A stretch of 64,000 nucleotides of DNA from assembly GCF_002817655.1 (NCBI RefSeq), contig NZ_NWQK01000002.1, forward strand, positions 124,001 to 188,000, written 5' to 3'. This document shows, piece after piece, positions 1 to 9,918 of the stretch. This DNA is from Candidatus Chlamydia corallus (lineage in GTDB: Bacteria; Chlamydiota; Chlamydiia; Chlamydiales; Chlamydiaceae). Below the pieces are notes generated by a model. That model had not been told where the DNA came from and did no database searches. It saw only the letters and a program-made list of their open reading frames with translations. The position numbers and the translations under genes were made by a program. Every line of letters begins with the position of its first letter. The stretch's first letter is position 1.

Positions 1-815
1 AATTTTTTTGCTAATAGATCTTCTTGTCGATTTTCTTCTTCGGATTCGTCCTCTTGGCCCGCTTCAAAACCTGAAAGATCGGGGACGTCTAAAACTTTCA
101 CTGGAGAAACAATTTCTATACCAAGCTTATGTTTTGCTTCGATAATATTTTCTTTAATAACGTTGATGATTAATCGAATACTTTTTAGAGAGTCATCGTT
201 ACAGGGGATGACGTAGTCAATGGGAGCAGGATCGCAGTTGGTATCGACGAGAGCAAGGACAGGAATGCCAAGTTTTTTTGCTTCAGCAACAGCAATTTTT
301 TCATAACTGGGGTCAACAACAATTAGAAGACCTGGAGCCTTCTTCATGTAACGAATTCCCTCAAGGTTTCGTAATAATTTCTGATGGCGTTTGGCTAAAA
401 GGGCAGCTTCTTTCTTAGTAAGATAGGCCTGATTTCTGGATAAATCCTTTTCAATTTTGTCCAGAGTTTTGATTGAATTGCGGATTGTAGTCATGTTGGT
501 TAACATTCCGCCCAGCCAACGCTCAGCAACAAAAAATTCACCAGCTTCTATTGCAGCTTCTCGAATTACGCACTTTGCTTGTTTTTTGGTTCCTACAAAT
601 AGGACGGTTTTATTGTCTTGAATCACTTTACGAATGTGGGGAAGAGCATTACGCAATTGCTGTAAAGTTTTTGCTAAATTGATGATGTAAAGACCGTTTT
701 TTTCCTCAAAGATGTAAAGCTTCATCTTTGGGTTCCATCTTCGGGTTTGATGTCCAAAATGAGCGCCCGCGCTCATAAGGTCTTTGACAGTAAGTTTGCA
801 GGATTGGGATTCCAA
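1..815 (-). CDS. rpsB: 30S ribosomal protein S2 (3' end beyond window)
   Basis: Ribosomal protein S2 of the small subunit. The minus-strand frame from 815 to the window edge reads as a typical S2, with LMSAGAHFGHQTRRWNP near the N-terminus, FVGTKKQA, ERWLGGMLTN and a later DTNCDP. The C-terminus is acidic and lysine rich and is cut off by the window; about 271 codons are present. The start is a TTG codon, since no ATG lies between it and the conserved N-terminal region, and a GAGG ribosome-binding site sits about 8 bases upstream. It lies downstream of tRNA-Gly and ompA on the same strand. Confidence 0.95.
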   Translation of the reverse strand, partial: MESQSCKLTVKDLMSAGAHFGHQTRRWNPKMKLYIFEEKNGLYIINLAKTLQQLRNALPHIRKVIQDNKTVLFVGTKKQAKCVIREAAIEAGEFFVAERWLGGMLTNMTTIRNSIKTLDKIEKDLSRNQAYLTKKEAALLAKRHQKLLRNLEGIRYMKKAPGLLIVVDPSYEKIAVAEAKKLGIPVLALVDTNCDPAPIDYVIPCNDDSLKSIRLIINVIKENIIEAKHKLGIEIVSPVKVLDVPDLSGFEAGQEDESEEENRQEDLLAKK

Positions 816-905
816 GCTTTGTACCTCTATTTCAAAATTAGAATATGTTAACAACGGCATTCTGACATAAAAGTCAGAATTTCAGTCTTGGTTGTCTTTA
901 AAGAA

Positions 906-976
906 AGCGCCCGATCAGAATCGAACTGACACCGGTAGCTTGGAAGGCTACAGCTCTACCATTGAGCTACGGGCGC
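906..976 (-). tRNA. tRNA-Gly (anticodon TCC)
   Basis: On the minus strand the sequence folds as a cloverleaf. The acceptor stem GCGCCCG pairs with CGGGCGC. The anticodon loop CTTCCAA gives anticodon TCC, the T-arm contains GTTCGATTC, and the discriminator base is U, as usual for glycine tRNAs. CCA is not encoded. It lies between ompA and rpsB on the same strand. Confidence 0.95.
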
Positions 977-1112
977 AAACTGATTAAGGGGTATAGTAGT
1001 GTACTAATGCTTTTAACGCAAGAGTGTAATCTAGAGGAAACTGCTAGATAAGAGCATAAGTAAATAATTTATTTGGCTTAATAGAATGTGACGTAGGAGA
1101 GAAATAAAAATT

Positions 1113-1168
1113 GCTCAGAAATTCGGAAACTCTGAGCATAAATCAGAGCCTAGGATGTAGGCTCTGAT
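1113..1168 (-). terminator. tandem hairpins ending ompA transcription
   Basis: Two hairpins lie just past the ompA stop. The first has a 10-bp stem (1142-1151 with 1159-1168) and a 7-base loop. The second has a 7-bp stem (1113-1119 with 1131-1137) and on the minus strand runs into a T-rich stretch (AATTTTTATTTC). Only the second looks like a classical intrinsic terminator. The pair may act together. Confidence 0.7.
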
Positions 1169-1199
1169 AACAAGGTGAGGAGAAATTCTAAGCAAATCT

Positions 1200-2372
1200 T
1201 TAGAATCTGAACTGACCAGATACGTGTGCAGCTCTCTCGTTAATTAAACGAGCTTCTGCAGTAATGGACCATTTATCAGCATCAACTAAAGTGGCTCCTA
1301 CACAGACTCCACAAGCTTTTCTAGATTTAAACTTGTTTATCTGCATGGAAACAATCTGCATGAAATCAGAAAATTGATTAGTTGTATCAAGAGATGTGCG
1401 GCTTCCTAATAACGAAGGATTCCAAGCAGTTAAGTTTAAAGTAGGTGTTGCTAGTTTTGGCTGAGCAATACGGATGTTATCAGCATCAAAAGTAGCTCGA
1501 GACCACTGAACTCCAATGTAAGGCACCAAAGAGTTTAATCTGTAAGATAGAGATGCTCCTACTTGCCATTCATGATAGTTGATGGTTGCAGCCTTTGTCC
1601 CAGTAGCATTGAATGTTCCAGCATCTGATGGCAAGGGGAAAGCAGCCCCTTTGTACCCTTTGGGTTTGTTTATAGTAAATTCAGCTACGTTACAGAGGAC
1701 ATTGAGCTCTTCAACTTTAGGTTTGGACTGTGCGTATTGGAATTCAGCTCCCAAAGTTGCACAACCGCACTCCCATAAAGCTCCACGAGCGCCAACACTC
1801 CAAGAGAAAGTAGTATCTGTGTAGAGTTCAACAACGCAATTACCTAAAGAAACGTTTGGTAATTCTGTTGCACCTATGGAACTTCCAGCAACCCCAATTA
1901 AACCAACGAGGTTGAAAGCTCTAGAATTTCCTTTGATGTAACCATTGGATGCACCTAGGGTACAGAAGAGATCAAAGCGATCCCAAATGTTCAAGGCGAG
2001 GAAACCAGCATTAGTGAACCACTCTGCATCGTGTAAATGTTTATTGTAGGCAGGGTTCGGTCTATCCGCAGCAGTAGTATAGTTTGTAGCAACGCTTCCA
2101 GTAGGTTGGGCTCCCATAGAAAACATTTTAGGTGCATCTACTTTTAAGATACGGTCGAAAACATAATCTCCGTAGAATCCAGCACGTAAGCTAATAGCGT
2201 CGCACCAGGTAGCGCAAGGATCGCAAGGATCTCCTGTAGTACCTTCCCATATTGTACCATCAATTAATAAGCTTGGATCAGAAGGGTTCCCTACAGGCAA
2301 GGCTTGTAAGGGGACGCTAACAGAACCAGCAAATGCGGCGGATAATAACGCCGACTTTAAGAGTTTTTTCAT
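1200..2372 (-). CDS. ompA: major outer membrane protein (MOMP)
   Basis: The chlamydial major outer membrane porin, a cysteine-rich beta-barrel that is disulfide cross-linked in elementary bodies and is the main surface antigen. The ATG at 2372 gives 390 residues, close to the usual 389. A GTG six bases further upstream would lie on the ribosome-binding site AGAGGTGAG and is rejected. A signal peptide occupies residues 1-24 (KKLLKSALL...LQA), then [20 protein letters not shown], the Cys-rich [13 protein letters not shown], and a C-terminus ending in phenylalanine, as expected for BAM-inserted barrels. Four variable segments separate the conserved blocks, and several of them differ from the human C. 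pneumoniae protein as I remember it. Confidence 0.98.
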   Translation of the reverse strand: MKKLLKSALLSAAFAGSVSVPLQALPVGNPSDPSLLIDGTIWEGTTGDPCDPCATWCDAISLRAGFYGDYVFDRILKVDAPKMFSMGAQPTGSVATNYTTAADRPNPAYNKHLHDAEWFTNAGFLALNIWDRFDLFCTLGASNGYIKGNSRAFNLVGLIGVAGSSIGATELPNVSLGNCVVELYTDTTFSWSVGARGALWECGCATLGAEFQYAQSKPKVEELNVLCNVAEFTINKPKGYKGAAFPLPSDAGTFNATGTKAATINYHEWQVGASLSYRLNSLVPYIGVQWSRATFDADNIRIAQPKLATPTLNLTAWNPSLLGSRTSLDTTNQFSDFMQIVSMQINKFKSRKACGVCVGATLVDADKWSITAEARLINERAAHVSGQFRF

Positions 2373-2984
2373 ACTCACCTCTAAAGATTATGCTTAGTAT
2401 CTTTTGTTTATGTGCTCGCTATTACTCATATTTTGGCGACACGATGTCCAAATTAAAGCCAGACAAGATATCCTGCAGGCAAATTTAGGAAGCTCTTATC
2501 AGTGAAAACGGCCTTAAATATAAACATACAGCTCATTAGTCGAAAACATATCAAACTTTTCTTATTATAGTAAAGACGATAAGAACATTAAGTGCTTTCA
2601 GCCGCAAATTTCAACCAGGAACTTCTGTTATGAGCTATAAGAAAGCTATAGCTTTTTTGTATATTCTTTTCATTATGTATATAATTTAGTTTTGTTGAAA
2701 AATGGCTTTACAATGCCTTCTTAAGGCCTTTTCTCTTGGGAAATTTTTTTGTTTATTTTTATTATTTAGAAGATGATTTTTGGTTTTAATGTGTTTTGAT
2801 TAGACGAAAATTAGTTTTATTTTTCGAACTGTTTTTTGCTAAGTTTTGTTTAATTAGATTGATTATTCTTCTTAAATATGATGACTTTTTTATTATCCTA
2901 TTTAGCAGCCCATGATTAGAAATAATATGAGAGTATAGTTCTCTATAATTGCAAGACAATAGTTGAGCGCATAATATCAATAGC
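2373..2984. promoter_or_regulatory. divergent ompA/pbp2 intergenic region
   Basis: About 600 bases between two divergent start codons, very AT rich toward pbp2. It must hold the promoters of ompA (minus) and pbp2 (plus); chlamydial ompA is known to have a long leader and more than one transcript start. I could not assign -10/-35 boxes with confidence. A weak 7-bp stem (2633-2639 with 2647-2653) followed by six T lies on the plus strand. I see no credible gene here. Confidence 0.5.
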
Positions 2985-5900
2985 ATGAAACGACCTAGAA
3001 AATTTCCTATTTATCTTTCTATTGCTCAAAAGACCAACAGATTATTGTCTGGGATTGTCGTAGCATTTGCTGTGATTGCATTGCGCTTGTGGTATCTTGG
3101 TGTTGTTGAACATGAACAGAAGTTAGAAGAGGCATACAAGCCACAGATTCGAGTGATCCCTCAATATGTTGAAAGAGCAACTATTTGCGATCGTTTTGGG
3201 AAGATATTAGCTGCAAATCAATTACAATATGATGTGAGTATTGCTTATGGCGCGATTCGTGATTTGCCTACTCGAGCTTGGTGTCTAGATGCGTATGGAA
3301 ATAAACAACTCATTCCCGTGCGTAAGCACTATATTGCTTGTTTATCTAAGTTTTTAGCTCAGGAATTGCATTTAGATCCAGAGGTGATAGAAGATGCCAT
3401 TCATGCCAAAGCTTCTGTATTAGGTTCCGTTCCTTATTTAGTGGCTGCAAATGTTTCTGAGCGTACCTATTTGAAACTTAAAATGTTATCTAAAGATTGG
3501 CCTGGGTTGCATGTAGAGGCTGTAGTTCGTCGTTATTATCCTCAAGGAAGCGTGGCTTCAGATATTTTAGGTTATGTAGGACCTATTAGTCCTCAAGAAT
3601 ATAAGAGAGTCACCCAGGAATTGAGTAAGTTACGTGAGTGTGTGCGTGCCTATGAAGAGGGTGAAGATCCTAAGTTGCCTGAAGGACTAGCGAGTATAGA
3701 TCAGGTGCGTGCTTTATTAGAGTCTATGGAGAGCAACGCCTATAGTTTAAATACTTTAGTAGGAAAAATGGGAGTGGAGGCTCATTGGGATTCAAAATTA
3801 CGTGGTAAGATCGGGAAAAAACCCATTTTAGTAGATCGTCGTGGCAACTTTATTCAAGAAATGGGGGGCGCTGTTTTAGAGGCCCCTGGAAGTAAATTGC
3901 AGTTAACTTTGTCTACAGAGCTACAAGCTTATGCCGATGCGTTGCTTTTAGAATACGAAAGAACCGAATCTTTTCGAAGTGCCAAGTCTTTGAAGAAGCG
4001 AGAGAAGCTTCCTCCTTTGTTTCCTTGGATTAAGGGAGGAGCCATCATTGCGTTAGATCCTAATAATGGAGAAATTTTAGCAATGGCTTCTTCTCCTCGT
4101 TATCGTAACAATGATTTTGTGAATGCGAGGGTAGCTGAAGATTCTAAAGCAGTGCGATCGTCTATTTATCGATGGTTAGAAAATAAAGAGCATATTGCAG
4201 AAATTTATGATAGAAAAGTACCTCTAATTAGGGAAAAAAGAAATCCTAGTACGGGGTTGTGTTATGAAGAACTTCTGCCGTTAACCTTTGATTCCTTCCT
4301 AGATTTTCTTTTTCCTGAAAACTCTATTATTAAATTGCAGTTAAAAAGAAATAGTTTTGTAGGACAAGCGATAGAGATTCAAAACTTGGTAGCTCGTTTG
4401 ATTTCTTTATTTTCTTGCGAAGAAGTCGTGTGTCCTAGTTCAGCTATTTTTGATGCTGTTTTTCCTAATGAAGAAGGGCATATCTTAATGCAAGAGGTCA
4501 TTTCTGTTCAGGAACAGAAATGGATAGCGGAGTGCTTGGATAAACATAGGGTAGATATTCAAGAGATTAAGGAAGAACTAGACCAGGTCTTTAATGAGTT
4601 TCCTGCAAACTACGATAAGATTTTATATACCGATATGCTTAGGCTGATTGTAGATCCAGCTCGTTTTTCTCTTTCACTTCCTTCAAATGTCTATAGGTTA
4701 TCGTTATCTGAATTTGTAGAGATTCAAGGACGTTATGTAGTGCTCCGTTCTGCGTTTGCTAGTATTTTGCAAGATGCGTTTAATGAGGTACATTTTAAGT
4801 CGTGGCGTAAGACTCAATTTCCTCAATATCTTGCTGTTAAACGTCAAGAAGAAGCGTTAAGGAAGCAGCGTTATCCTACGCCTTACGTAGATTACTTGGA
4901 GGAAGAGAAAACAAGACAATATAAAATGTTCTGCCAAGAACATTTGGATGCATTTCTTGCCTATTTGTTTGCTAAGACTCCTTGTAAGGAAGGCCTACAA
5001 TCTTATTATGATATTTTAGATTTATGGGTAAAAGAATTAGATGGCGGAGCACATAGAGCTTTATCTTGGCACGAACATTACCTTTTTCTAAAAGAGCGTT
5101 TGCCCAATCTTTCACAAGATCTTTGTGCGCTTTTTTCTACATTTCGTGAATTCAATGAATTGCAGCGTCCTCTATTAGGAAAATATCCTATAACGATTAT
5201 AAAAAATAAGACGCAGACGGAACAAGATTTAGCTGCTGCTTTCTATCCCGTATACGGATACGGATACCTACGTCCACATGCCTATGCGCAAGCAGCTACC
5301 TTAGGTTCTATTTTTAAGTTAGTATCTGCTTATTCTGTGTTATCTCAGCGGATCTTATGGGGACATAGTGAGGATCCTATGAATCCCTTAGTAATTATTG
5401 ATAAAAATTCGTTTGGATATAAGAGTTCACGGCCTCACGTAGGCTTTTTCAAAGATGGCACACCGATTCCTACGTTTTTCCGAGGAGGAAGTCTGCCAGG
5501 AAATGATTTTCTAGGGCGAGGCTTTATTGACTTAGTCTCAGCATTAGAGATGTCGAGCAACCCCTACTTCTCTTTATTGGTAGGAGAAGGTCTTGCTGAT
5601 CCCGAAGATTTATTAGACGCGGCTTCTTTGTTTGGTTTTGGTGAGAAAACGGGTTTAGGGCTTCCAGGAGAATATGCGGGTAGGGTGCCTCATGATTTGG
5701 CTTATAACCGTTCGGGTTTATACGCAACCGCTATTGGACAGCATACTCTTGTTGTAACTCCTTTACAGACTGCGGTTATGTTAGCTTCTTTGGTCAATGG
5801 AGGTGTTGTTTATGTTCCTAAGTTATTACTTGGGGAGTGGGAGGGGGAACGTTTTTGTCCTCTCTCTCCTAAGAAGAAACGAACGATTTTCATGCCTGAT

Positions 5901-6248
5901 TCTGTTGTTGCATTGCTTAAGACTGGCATGCGCAATGTGATTTGGGGTCAATATGGCACAGCTCGGGCAATACAAAGTCAATTTCCTTCGCAACTTTTAT
6001 CTCGTATTATTGGGAAGACGAGTACAGCAGAATCCATTATGCGTGTGGGGCTGGATCGGGAATACGGTACTATGAAGATGAAAGATGTCTGGTTTGCTGC
6101 GGTGGGTTTTGCTGATCAGGAATTGTCTCTTCCTAAGATAGTAGTGATTGTTTATTTACGTTTAGGAGAGTTCGGTCGAGATGCTGCTCCTATGGCAGTA
6201 AAAATGATTGATATGTGGGAAAAAATTCAACAAAGAGAAAAATTTTAA
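2985..6248 (+). CDS. pbp2: penicillin-binding protein 2 (class B transpeptidase)
   Basis: Inner-membrane D,D-transpeptidase that cross-links the transient, ring-like chlamydial peptidoglycan during division; a target of beta-lactams in this group. One membrane segment lies at about residues 18-40, followed by a PBP-dimer region (RFGKILAANQLQYDVS). The catalytic SxxK is GSIFKLVS near residue 774 and SxN is SSNPYF near 857. The third box near 1009 reads GKTSTAE, a KTS where KTG is usual. At 1087 residues it is much longer than the ~630 of enterobacterial PBP2. The excess lies largely between about residues 360 and 760, as is normal for chlamydial PBP2. It begins a plus-strand run with the TPR gene 78 bases on. 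Confidence 0.95.
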   Translation: MKRPRKFPIYLSIAQKTNRLLSGIVVAFAVIALRLWYLGVVEHEQKLEEAYKPQIRVIPQYVERATICDRFGKILAANQLQYDVSIAYGAIRDLPTRAWCLDAYGNKQLIPVRKHYIACLSKFLAQELHLDPEVIEDAIHAKASVLGSVPYLVAANVSERTYLKLKMLSKDWPGLHVEAVVRRYYPQGSVASDILGYVGPISPQEYKRVTQELSKLRECVRAYEEGEDPKLPEGLASIDQVRALLESMESNAYSLNTLVGKMGVEAHWDSKLRGKIGKKPILVDRRGNFIQEMGGAVLEAPGSKLQLTLSTELQAYADALLLEYERTESFRSAKSLKKREKLPPLFPWIKGGAIIALDPNNGEILAMASSPRYRNNDFVNARVAEDSKAVRSSIYRWLENKEHIAEIYDRKVPLIREKRNPSTGLCYEELLPLTFDSFLDFLFPENSIIKLQLKRNSFVGQAIEIQNLVARLISLFSCEEVVCPSSAIFDAVFPNEEGHILMQEVISVQEQKWIAECLDKHRVDIQEIKEELDQVFNEFPANYDKILYTDMLRLIVDPARFSLSLPSNVYRLSLSEFVEIQGRYVVLRSAFASILQDAFNEVHFKSWRKTQFPQYLAVKRQEEALRKQRYPTPYVDYLEEEKTRQYKMFCQEHLDAFLAYLFAKTPCKEGLQSYYDILDLWVKELDGGAHRALSWHEHYLFLKERLPNLSQDLCALFSTFREFNELQRPLLGKYPITIIKNKTQTEQDLAAAFYPVYGYGYLRPHAYAQAATLGSIFKLVSAYSVLSQRILWGHSEDPMNPLVIIDKNSFGYKSSRPHVGFFKDGTPIPTFFRGGSLPGNDFLGRGFIDLVSALEMSSNPYFSLLVGEGLADPEDLLDAASLFGFGEKTGLGLPGEYAGRVPHDLAYNRSGLYATAIGQHTLVVTPLQTAVMLASLVNGGVVYVPKLLLGEWEGERFCPLSPKKKRTIFMPDSVVALLKTGMRNVIWGQYGTARAIQSQFPSQLLSRIIGKTSTAESIMRVGLDREYGTMKMKDVWFAAVGFADQELSLPKIVVIVYLRLGEFGRDAAPMAVKMIDMWEKIQQREKF

Positions 6249-6326
6249 CGGGATAATTTTATCTTGGCACAGTTTTCGCTCCTTATTTGGTTGAGATCAA
6301 CGAATCATGTGCTGGGAGAAATATCC

Positions 6327-7346
6327 ATGGAAGAAGCTGCTAAACACTTGGCAAAAGAATTCCTCTGTTCAGGAATTAACTTTTTTCTAAACGGTGAATA
6401 TGAGCAAGCAGAAAAAAGATTAAAAGAAACTTTAGAATTAGATTCTACAGCAGCACTAGCTTATTGTTATTTAGGGATTATTGCTTTAGAGACTGGAAGA
6501 GTGCCAGAAGCTTTGGATTGGTGTTCTAAGGGTTTAGAATCGGAACCTGGGGATAGCTATCTGCGTTATTGCTATGGTGTAGCGTTAGATCGGGGGAACC
6601 AATATGAAGCAGCTGTGGAACACTATAATGCGTACGTTGCTTTGCATCCCGATGATGTCGAGTGTTGGTTTAGCCTTGGAAGTGTTTATCATCGTTTGAA
6701 GAGACTCCAAGAAGCTCTAGAGTGTTTTGATAAGATCCTCGGACTGGATCCTTGGAATCCGCAAAGTTTATATAATAAGGCGGTTATTCTTTTTGAAATG
6801 GACAATGAAGCAGAGTCCGTTCGCTTACTTGAAGTTGCTGTAGGGAAAAATCCCTTATATTGGAAAGCCTGGGTAAAGTTAGGGTTTTTGCTTTCTCGAA
6901 GCAAACGGTGGGATAAAGCCACGGAGGCTTATGAACGTGTTGTTCAGCTACGGCCTGATTTATCTGATGGTCATTATAATTTAGGTTTGTGTTACCTCAC
7001 TTTAGATAAAACGCGGCTGGCTTTGAAAGCTTTTCAAGAAGCATTGTTTCTGAATGCTGAAGATGCTGATGCTTATTTTTATGTGGGACTTGCTCATATG
7101 GATCTTAAGCAAATGCAAAAAGCTTACGAGGCATTTAATAGTGCGTTGTCTATTAATTTAGAACATGAGCGTGCACACTACCTTCTGGGCTATTTACACC
7201 ATATGCAGGGAGAAGCAGATAAAGCAACAAAAGAACTTCTATTTTTGCAAAAGAAAGACTCTATGTTTGCTCCGTTATTGCAAAAGACTGTGACATCGGA
7301 TCCATCCTCATTGCATTTTGAAAGGCGTTTGGATGCTATTTCTTAA
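6327..7346 (+). CDS. tetratricopeptide repeat protein
   Basis: A 339-residue protein made almost wholly of TPR units (patterns such as AYCYLGIIALETGR, CWFSLGSVYHRL, SDGHYNLGLCYLTL, AYFYVGLAHMDL), so probably an adaptor that binds other proteins. No signal peptide or membrane segment is visible, suggesting the cytosol. The reading frame is open back to a TTG at 6264, but the ATG at 6327 has a GGGAGA ribosome-binding site 7 bases ahead and starts directly with the TPR-like sequence. The conserved chlamydial position between pbp2 and sufB is kept. Its partner is unknown. Confidence 0.88.
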   Translation: MEEAAKHLAKEFLCSGINFFLNGEYEQAEKRLKETLELDSTAALAYCYLGIIALETGRVPEALDWCSKGLESEPGDSYLRYCYGVALDRGNQYEAAVEHYNAYVALHPDDVECWFSLGSVYHRLKRLQEALECFDKILGLDPWNPQSLYNKAVILFEMDNEAESVRLLEVAVGKNPLYWKAWVKLGFLLSRSKRWDKATEAYERVVQLRPDLSDGHYNLGLCYLTLDKTRLALKAFQEALFLNAEDADAYFYVGLAHMDLKQMQKAYEAFNSALSINLEHERAHYLLGYLHHMQGEADKATKELLFLQKKDSMFAPLLQKTVTSDPSSLHFERRLDAIS

Positions 7347-7554
7347 AAGACTCTAAGTAATTTGCTTTCAAATATAAGTGAGAAACGTCTCTTCAAGAAA
7401 TGGGAAAATAGTGTTTGCAAGTTAAATAAGAAGACAAAAATTTTTTGTTTCCTTAAAATGGCTTTGCATGTAAGCACCTTAGTGTGTTCCATGCTGATGG
7501 TGTGATCTCCAAGGGAGAGAGGGCTTTGTAGAAAATCCTTTCTCTTTTCTTCTG

Positions 7555-7592
7555 GGCTTGAAAGCGGCAGGTTCCTCTTTCAAGCCTTCTTT
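7555..7592 (+). terminator. intrinsic terminator after the TPR gene
   Basis: A 10-bp stem (7555-7564 GGCTTGAAAG with 7577-7586) has a 12-base loop and a T-rich tail (TTCTTTGTT). It lies in the 340-base gap between the TPR gene and sufB, in the right orientation to end pbp2/TPR transcripts. The sufB promoter must lie between here and 7689. Nothing else recognisable is in the gap. Confidence 0.65.
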
Positions 7593-7689
7593 GTTATACG
7601 GAAAAAATGATCTGTATGGTATCTTAGCTCTGTCCTTGTGTAATTTAAGATAATAAATTGAATCGTTTTGCGCGACGGGATGAATGTTT

Positions 7690-9144
7690 ATGAGCGAATC
7701 AGTAAAGGTTTTTTTAGAAGAGCGTGAAGATTATCCTTATGGTTTTGTGACTCCCATAGAGTCTGAAGGATTGACACGAGGACTGAGTGAAGAGACAATT
7801 GAAGAAATTGCTGATCTACGTAATGAGCCTCAGTTTATTATAGATTTTCGTTTGCAAGCGTATTGGCATTGGAAGCAATTAGATGAACCTGCTTGGGCGC
7901 GCGTGCATTATGACCCCATAGCGTATGATGATATTGTCTATTTTTCATCTCCTAAACAGCAAAAACCCCTTGGACGTTTAGAAGATGCTGATCCAGAAAT
8001 TTTAACTACCTTCAAAAAATTAGGCATACCTTTAGATGAGCAGAAGCGTTTGCTGAATGTCGAGAATGTTGCTGTAGATTTAGTTTTTGACTCGGTGTCT
8101 ATTGGGACAACATTTAAAGAATCGTTGGAAAAGGCAGGGGTAATTTTTTGTTCTTTGAGCGAGGCAATTCAGGAACACCCAAGTTTAGTAAAAAAATATT
8201 TAGGTTCAGTTGTTTCGTATCGGGATAATTTTTTTGCTGCTTTGAATGCTGCCGTCTTTAGTGATGGCTCCTTTGTTTATGTTCCTAAGGGGGTGAAATG
8301 TCCTATGGATATTTCCACATATTTTCGGATTAACAATAAGGAAGCGGGCCAATTTGAACGTACACTCATTGTTGTAGAGGATGGCGGCTATGTGAGTTAT
8401 CTTGAGGGATGTACGGCGCCAGCCTATTCTTCTAATCAGCTACATGCTGCAGTTGTTGAACTGGTTGCTCATAAGGATGCGGTCATAAGATATTCTACAG
8501 TTCAAAATTGGTATTCTGGGGATAAGAAGACGGGGAAAGGCGGGATTTATAATTTTGTAACTAAGCGGGGTTTGTGCGCAGGTTATCGTTCAAAAATCTC
8601 CTGGTCACAGGTTGAGGTTGGGGCTGCAGTTACATGGAAATATCCTAGTTGTATTTTAAAGGGCGATGAAAGTGTGGGAGAATTTTATTCCGTAGCTCTT
8701 ACTAACGGGAAAATGCAGGCCGACACAGGAACCAAAATGCTACATATAGGAAGAAATACCACGTCAACGGTGATCTCCAAGGGAATTTCTTCTGACGAGT
8801 CCAAAAACACGTTTAGAAGTTTGATTTCTTTAGGGAAAAAGGCTGCGCATAGTAGCAACTATACCCAATGTGATTCCATGTTAATAGGCAAGGCTTCTGG
8901 AGCCTATACTGATCCGAAGATTGTAGTAGAAAATGCAACATCTTCGATTGAGCACGAAGCTACGACGTCAAAATTACGTGAGGATCAGCTGTTGTATTTA
9001 CGTAGCCGGGGATTGAGTCCTGAGGAAGCAGTAAGCTTAGTGATACACGGTTTTTGTCGAGAAATTATAGAACAATTACCTTTAGAATTTGCTCAGGAAG
9101 CATCGAAGTTATTATTAATTAAGTTAGAAAATAGCGTGGGTTAG
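7690..9144 (+). CDS. sufB: Fe-S cluster assembly scaffold SufB
   Basis: SufB, core scaffold of the SUF machine, on which Fe-S clusters are built with SufC and SufD before transfer to apoproteins. The 484-residue length and blocks such as [41 protein letters not shown] and the C-terminal [12 protein letters not shown] are standard for the family. ATGs exist at 7684 and 7690. The second is preferred because the GGGA ribosome-binding site ends 9 bases before it and only 3 before the first. It heads sufB-sufC-sufD-sufS, all plus strand with tight spacing. A terminator upstream suggests its own promoter. Confidence 0.96.
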   Translation: MSESVKVFLEEREDYPYGFVTPIESEGLTRGLSEETIEEIADLRNEPQFIIDFRLQAYWHWKQLDEPAWARVHYDPIAYDDIVYFSSPKQQKPLGRLEDADPEILTTFKKLGIPLDEQKRLLNVENVAVDLVFDSVSIGTTFKESLEKAGVIFCSLSEAIQEHPSLVKKYLGSVVSYRDNFFAALNAAVFSDGSFVYVPKGVKCPMDISTYFRINNKEAGQFERTLIVVEDGGYVSYLEGCTAPAYSSNQLHAAVVELVAHKDAVIRYSTVQNWYSGDKKTGKGGIYNFVTKRGLCAGYRSKISWSQVEVGAAVTWKYPSCILKGDESVGEFYSVALTNGKMQADTGTKMLHIGRNTTSTVISKGISSDESKNTFRSLISLGKKAAHSSNYTQCDSMLIGKASGAYTDPKIVVENATSSIEHEATTSKLREDQLLYLRSRGLSPEEAVSLVIHGFCREIIEQLPLEFAQEASKLLLIKLENSVG

Positions 9145-9149
9145 GTCCA

Positions 9150-9917
9150 ATGTTAAAAATAGAGCACTTACATGCCAGCTGTAATGATGTGAAGATTCTA
9201 GATGATTTCAGTCTTCATATTCAACCTGGAACCATGCATGTTATTATGGGACCTAATGGGGCTGGAAAATCTACTCTTGCTAAAATTTTGGCTGGAGATG
9301 AGAGTGTCTTGGTATCTTCGGGTGGGATTGTACTGCAAGAGAAAAATTTGCTTTCTATGTTGCCAGAAGAGCGTTCTAGAGAGGGGTTGTTTATTGGATT
9401 TCAAATGCCTCCAGAGATTCCTGGAGTAAATAACAAGATGTTTTTGCGAGATGCCTACAACGCCCGTCGTCGTGTGAATCAGGAAGAAGACATTTCTATT
9501 GATGAGTTTAACACTCTTCTTTCAACTGTATTAGAAACATACGAGTGCAACACTATAGATTTATTTTTAGATAGAAATGTCAACGAAGGTTTTTCTGGAG
9601 GAGAAAGAAAGCGCAACGAGATTTGCCAGATGCTAGTTTTAGAACCTGAAATGGTCCTTTTAGATGAACCTGATTCTGGTTTAGATGTAGATGCATTGCG
9701 TTTGATCTGTAGAGTATTGGAGAAATATCGAGAATTACATCCTAGCAGTGCCATGTGTATTGTAACTCATAACCCTAAGTTAAGTAATCTCATTAGTCCT
9801 GATTTTGTTCATCTTCTATTAGATGGTCGCATAGCACTTTCAGGAGATGTCTCTTTGATGCGTGAATTAGAAGAAAAAAGTTACCAAGAGGTGATTGGGC
9901 GTGTTGCGTGGAGATAG
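9150..9917 (+). CDS. sufC: Fe-S cluster assembly ATPase SufC
   Basis: Cytosolic ABC-type ATPase that binds SufB and SufD and drives conformational change in the SUF scaffold. Visible motifs are Walker A GPNGAGKST (34-42), the signature FSGGERKR (148-155) and Walker B VLLDEPDSGLD (from about 169), with the SufC-typical stretch PPEIPGVNN between them. There are no membrane segments, so it is not a transporter subunit. It starts 5 bases after the sufB stop and ends one base before the sufD ATG, so the three are translated as a block. Confidence 0.97.
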   Translation: MLKIEHLHASCNDVKILDDFSLHIQPGTMHVIMGPNGAGKSTLAKILAGDESVLVSSGGIVLQEKNLLSMLPEERSREGLFIGFQMPPEIPGVNNKMFLRDAYNARRRVNQEEDISIDEFNTLLSTVLETYECNTIDLFLDRNVNEGFSGGERKRNEICQMLVLEPEMVLLDEPDSGLDVDALRLICRVLEKYRELHPSSAMCIVTHNPKLSNLISPDFVHLLLDGRIALSGDVSLMRELEEKSYQEVIGRVAWR

Positions 9918-9918
9918 G

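Noticed and set aside
2633-2658. Hairpin with T-run upstream of pbp2 as a terminator
   Set aside because: The stem is short and A/T only, no gene precedes it on the plus strand, and AT-rich DNA gives many such stems.
2786-2986. 66-residue minus-strand frame upstream of ompA
   Set aside because: Very AT-rich DNA, low-complexity product, no ribosome-binding site; it occupies the divergent promoter region.
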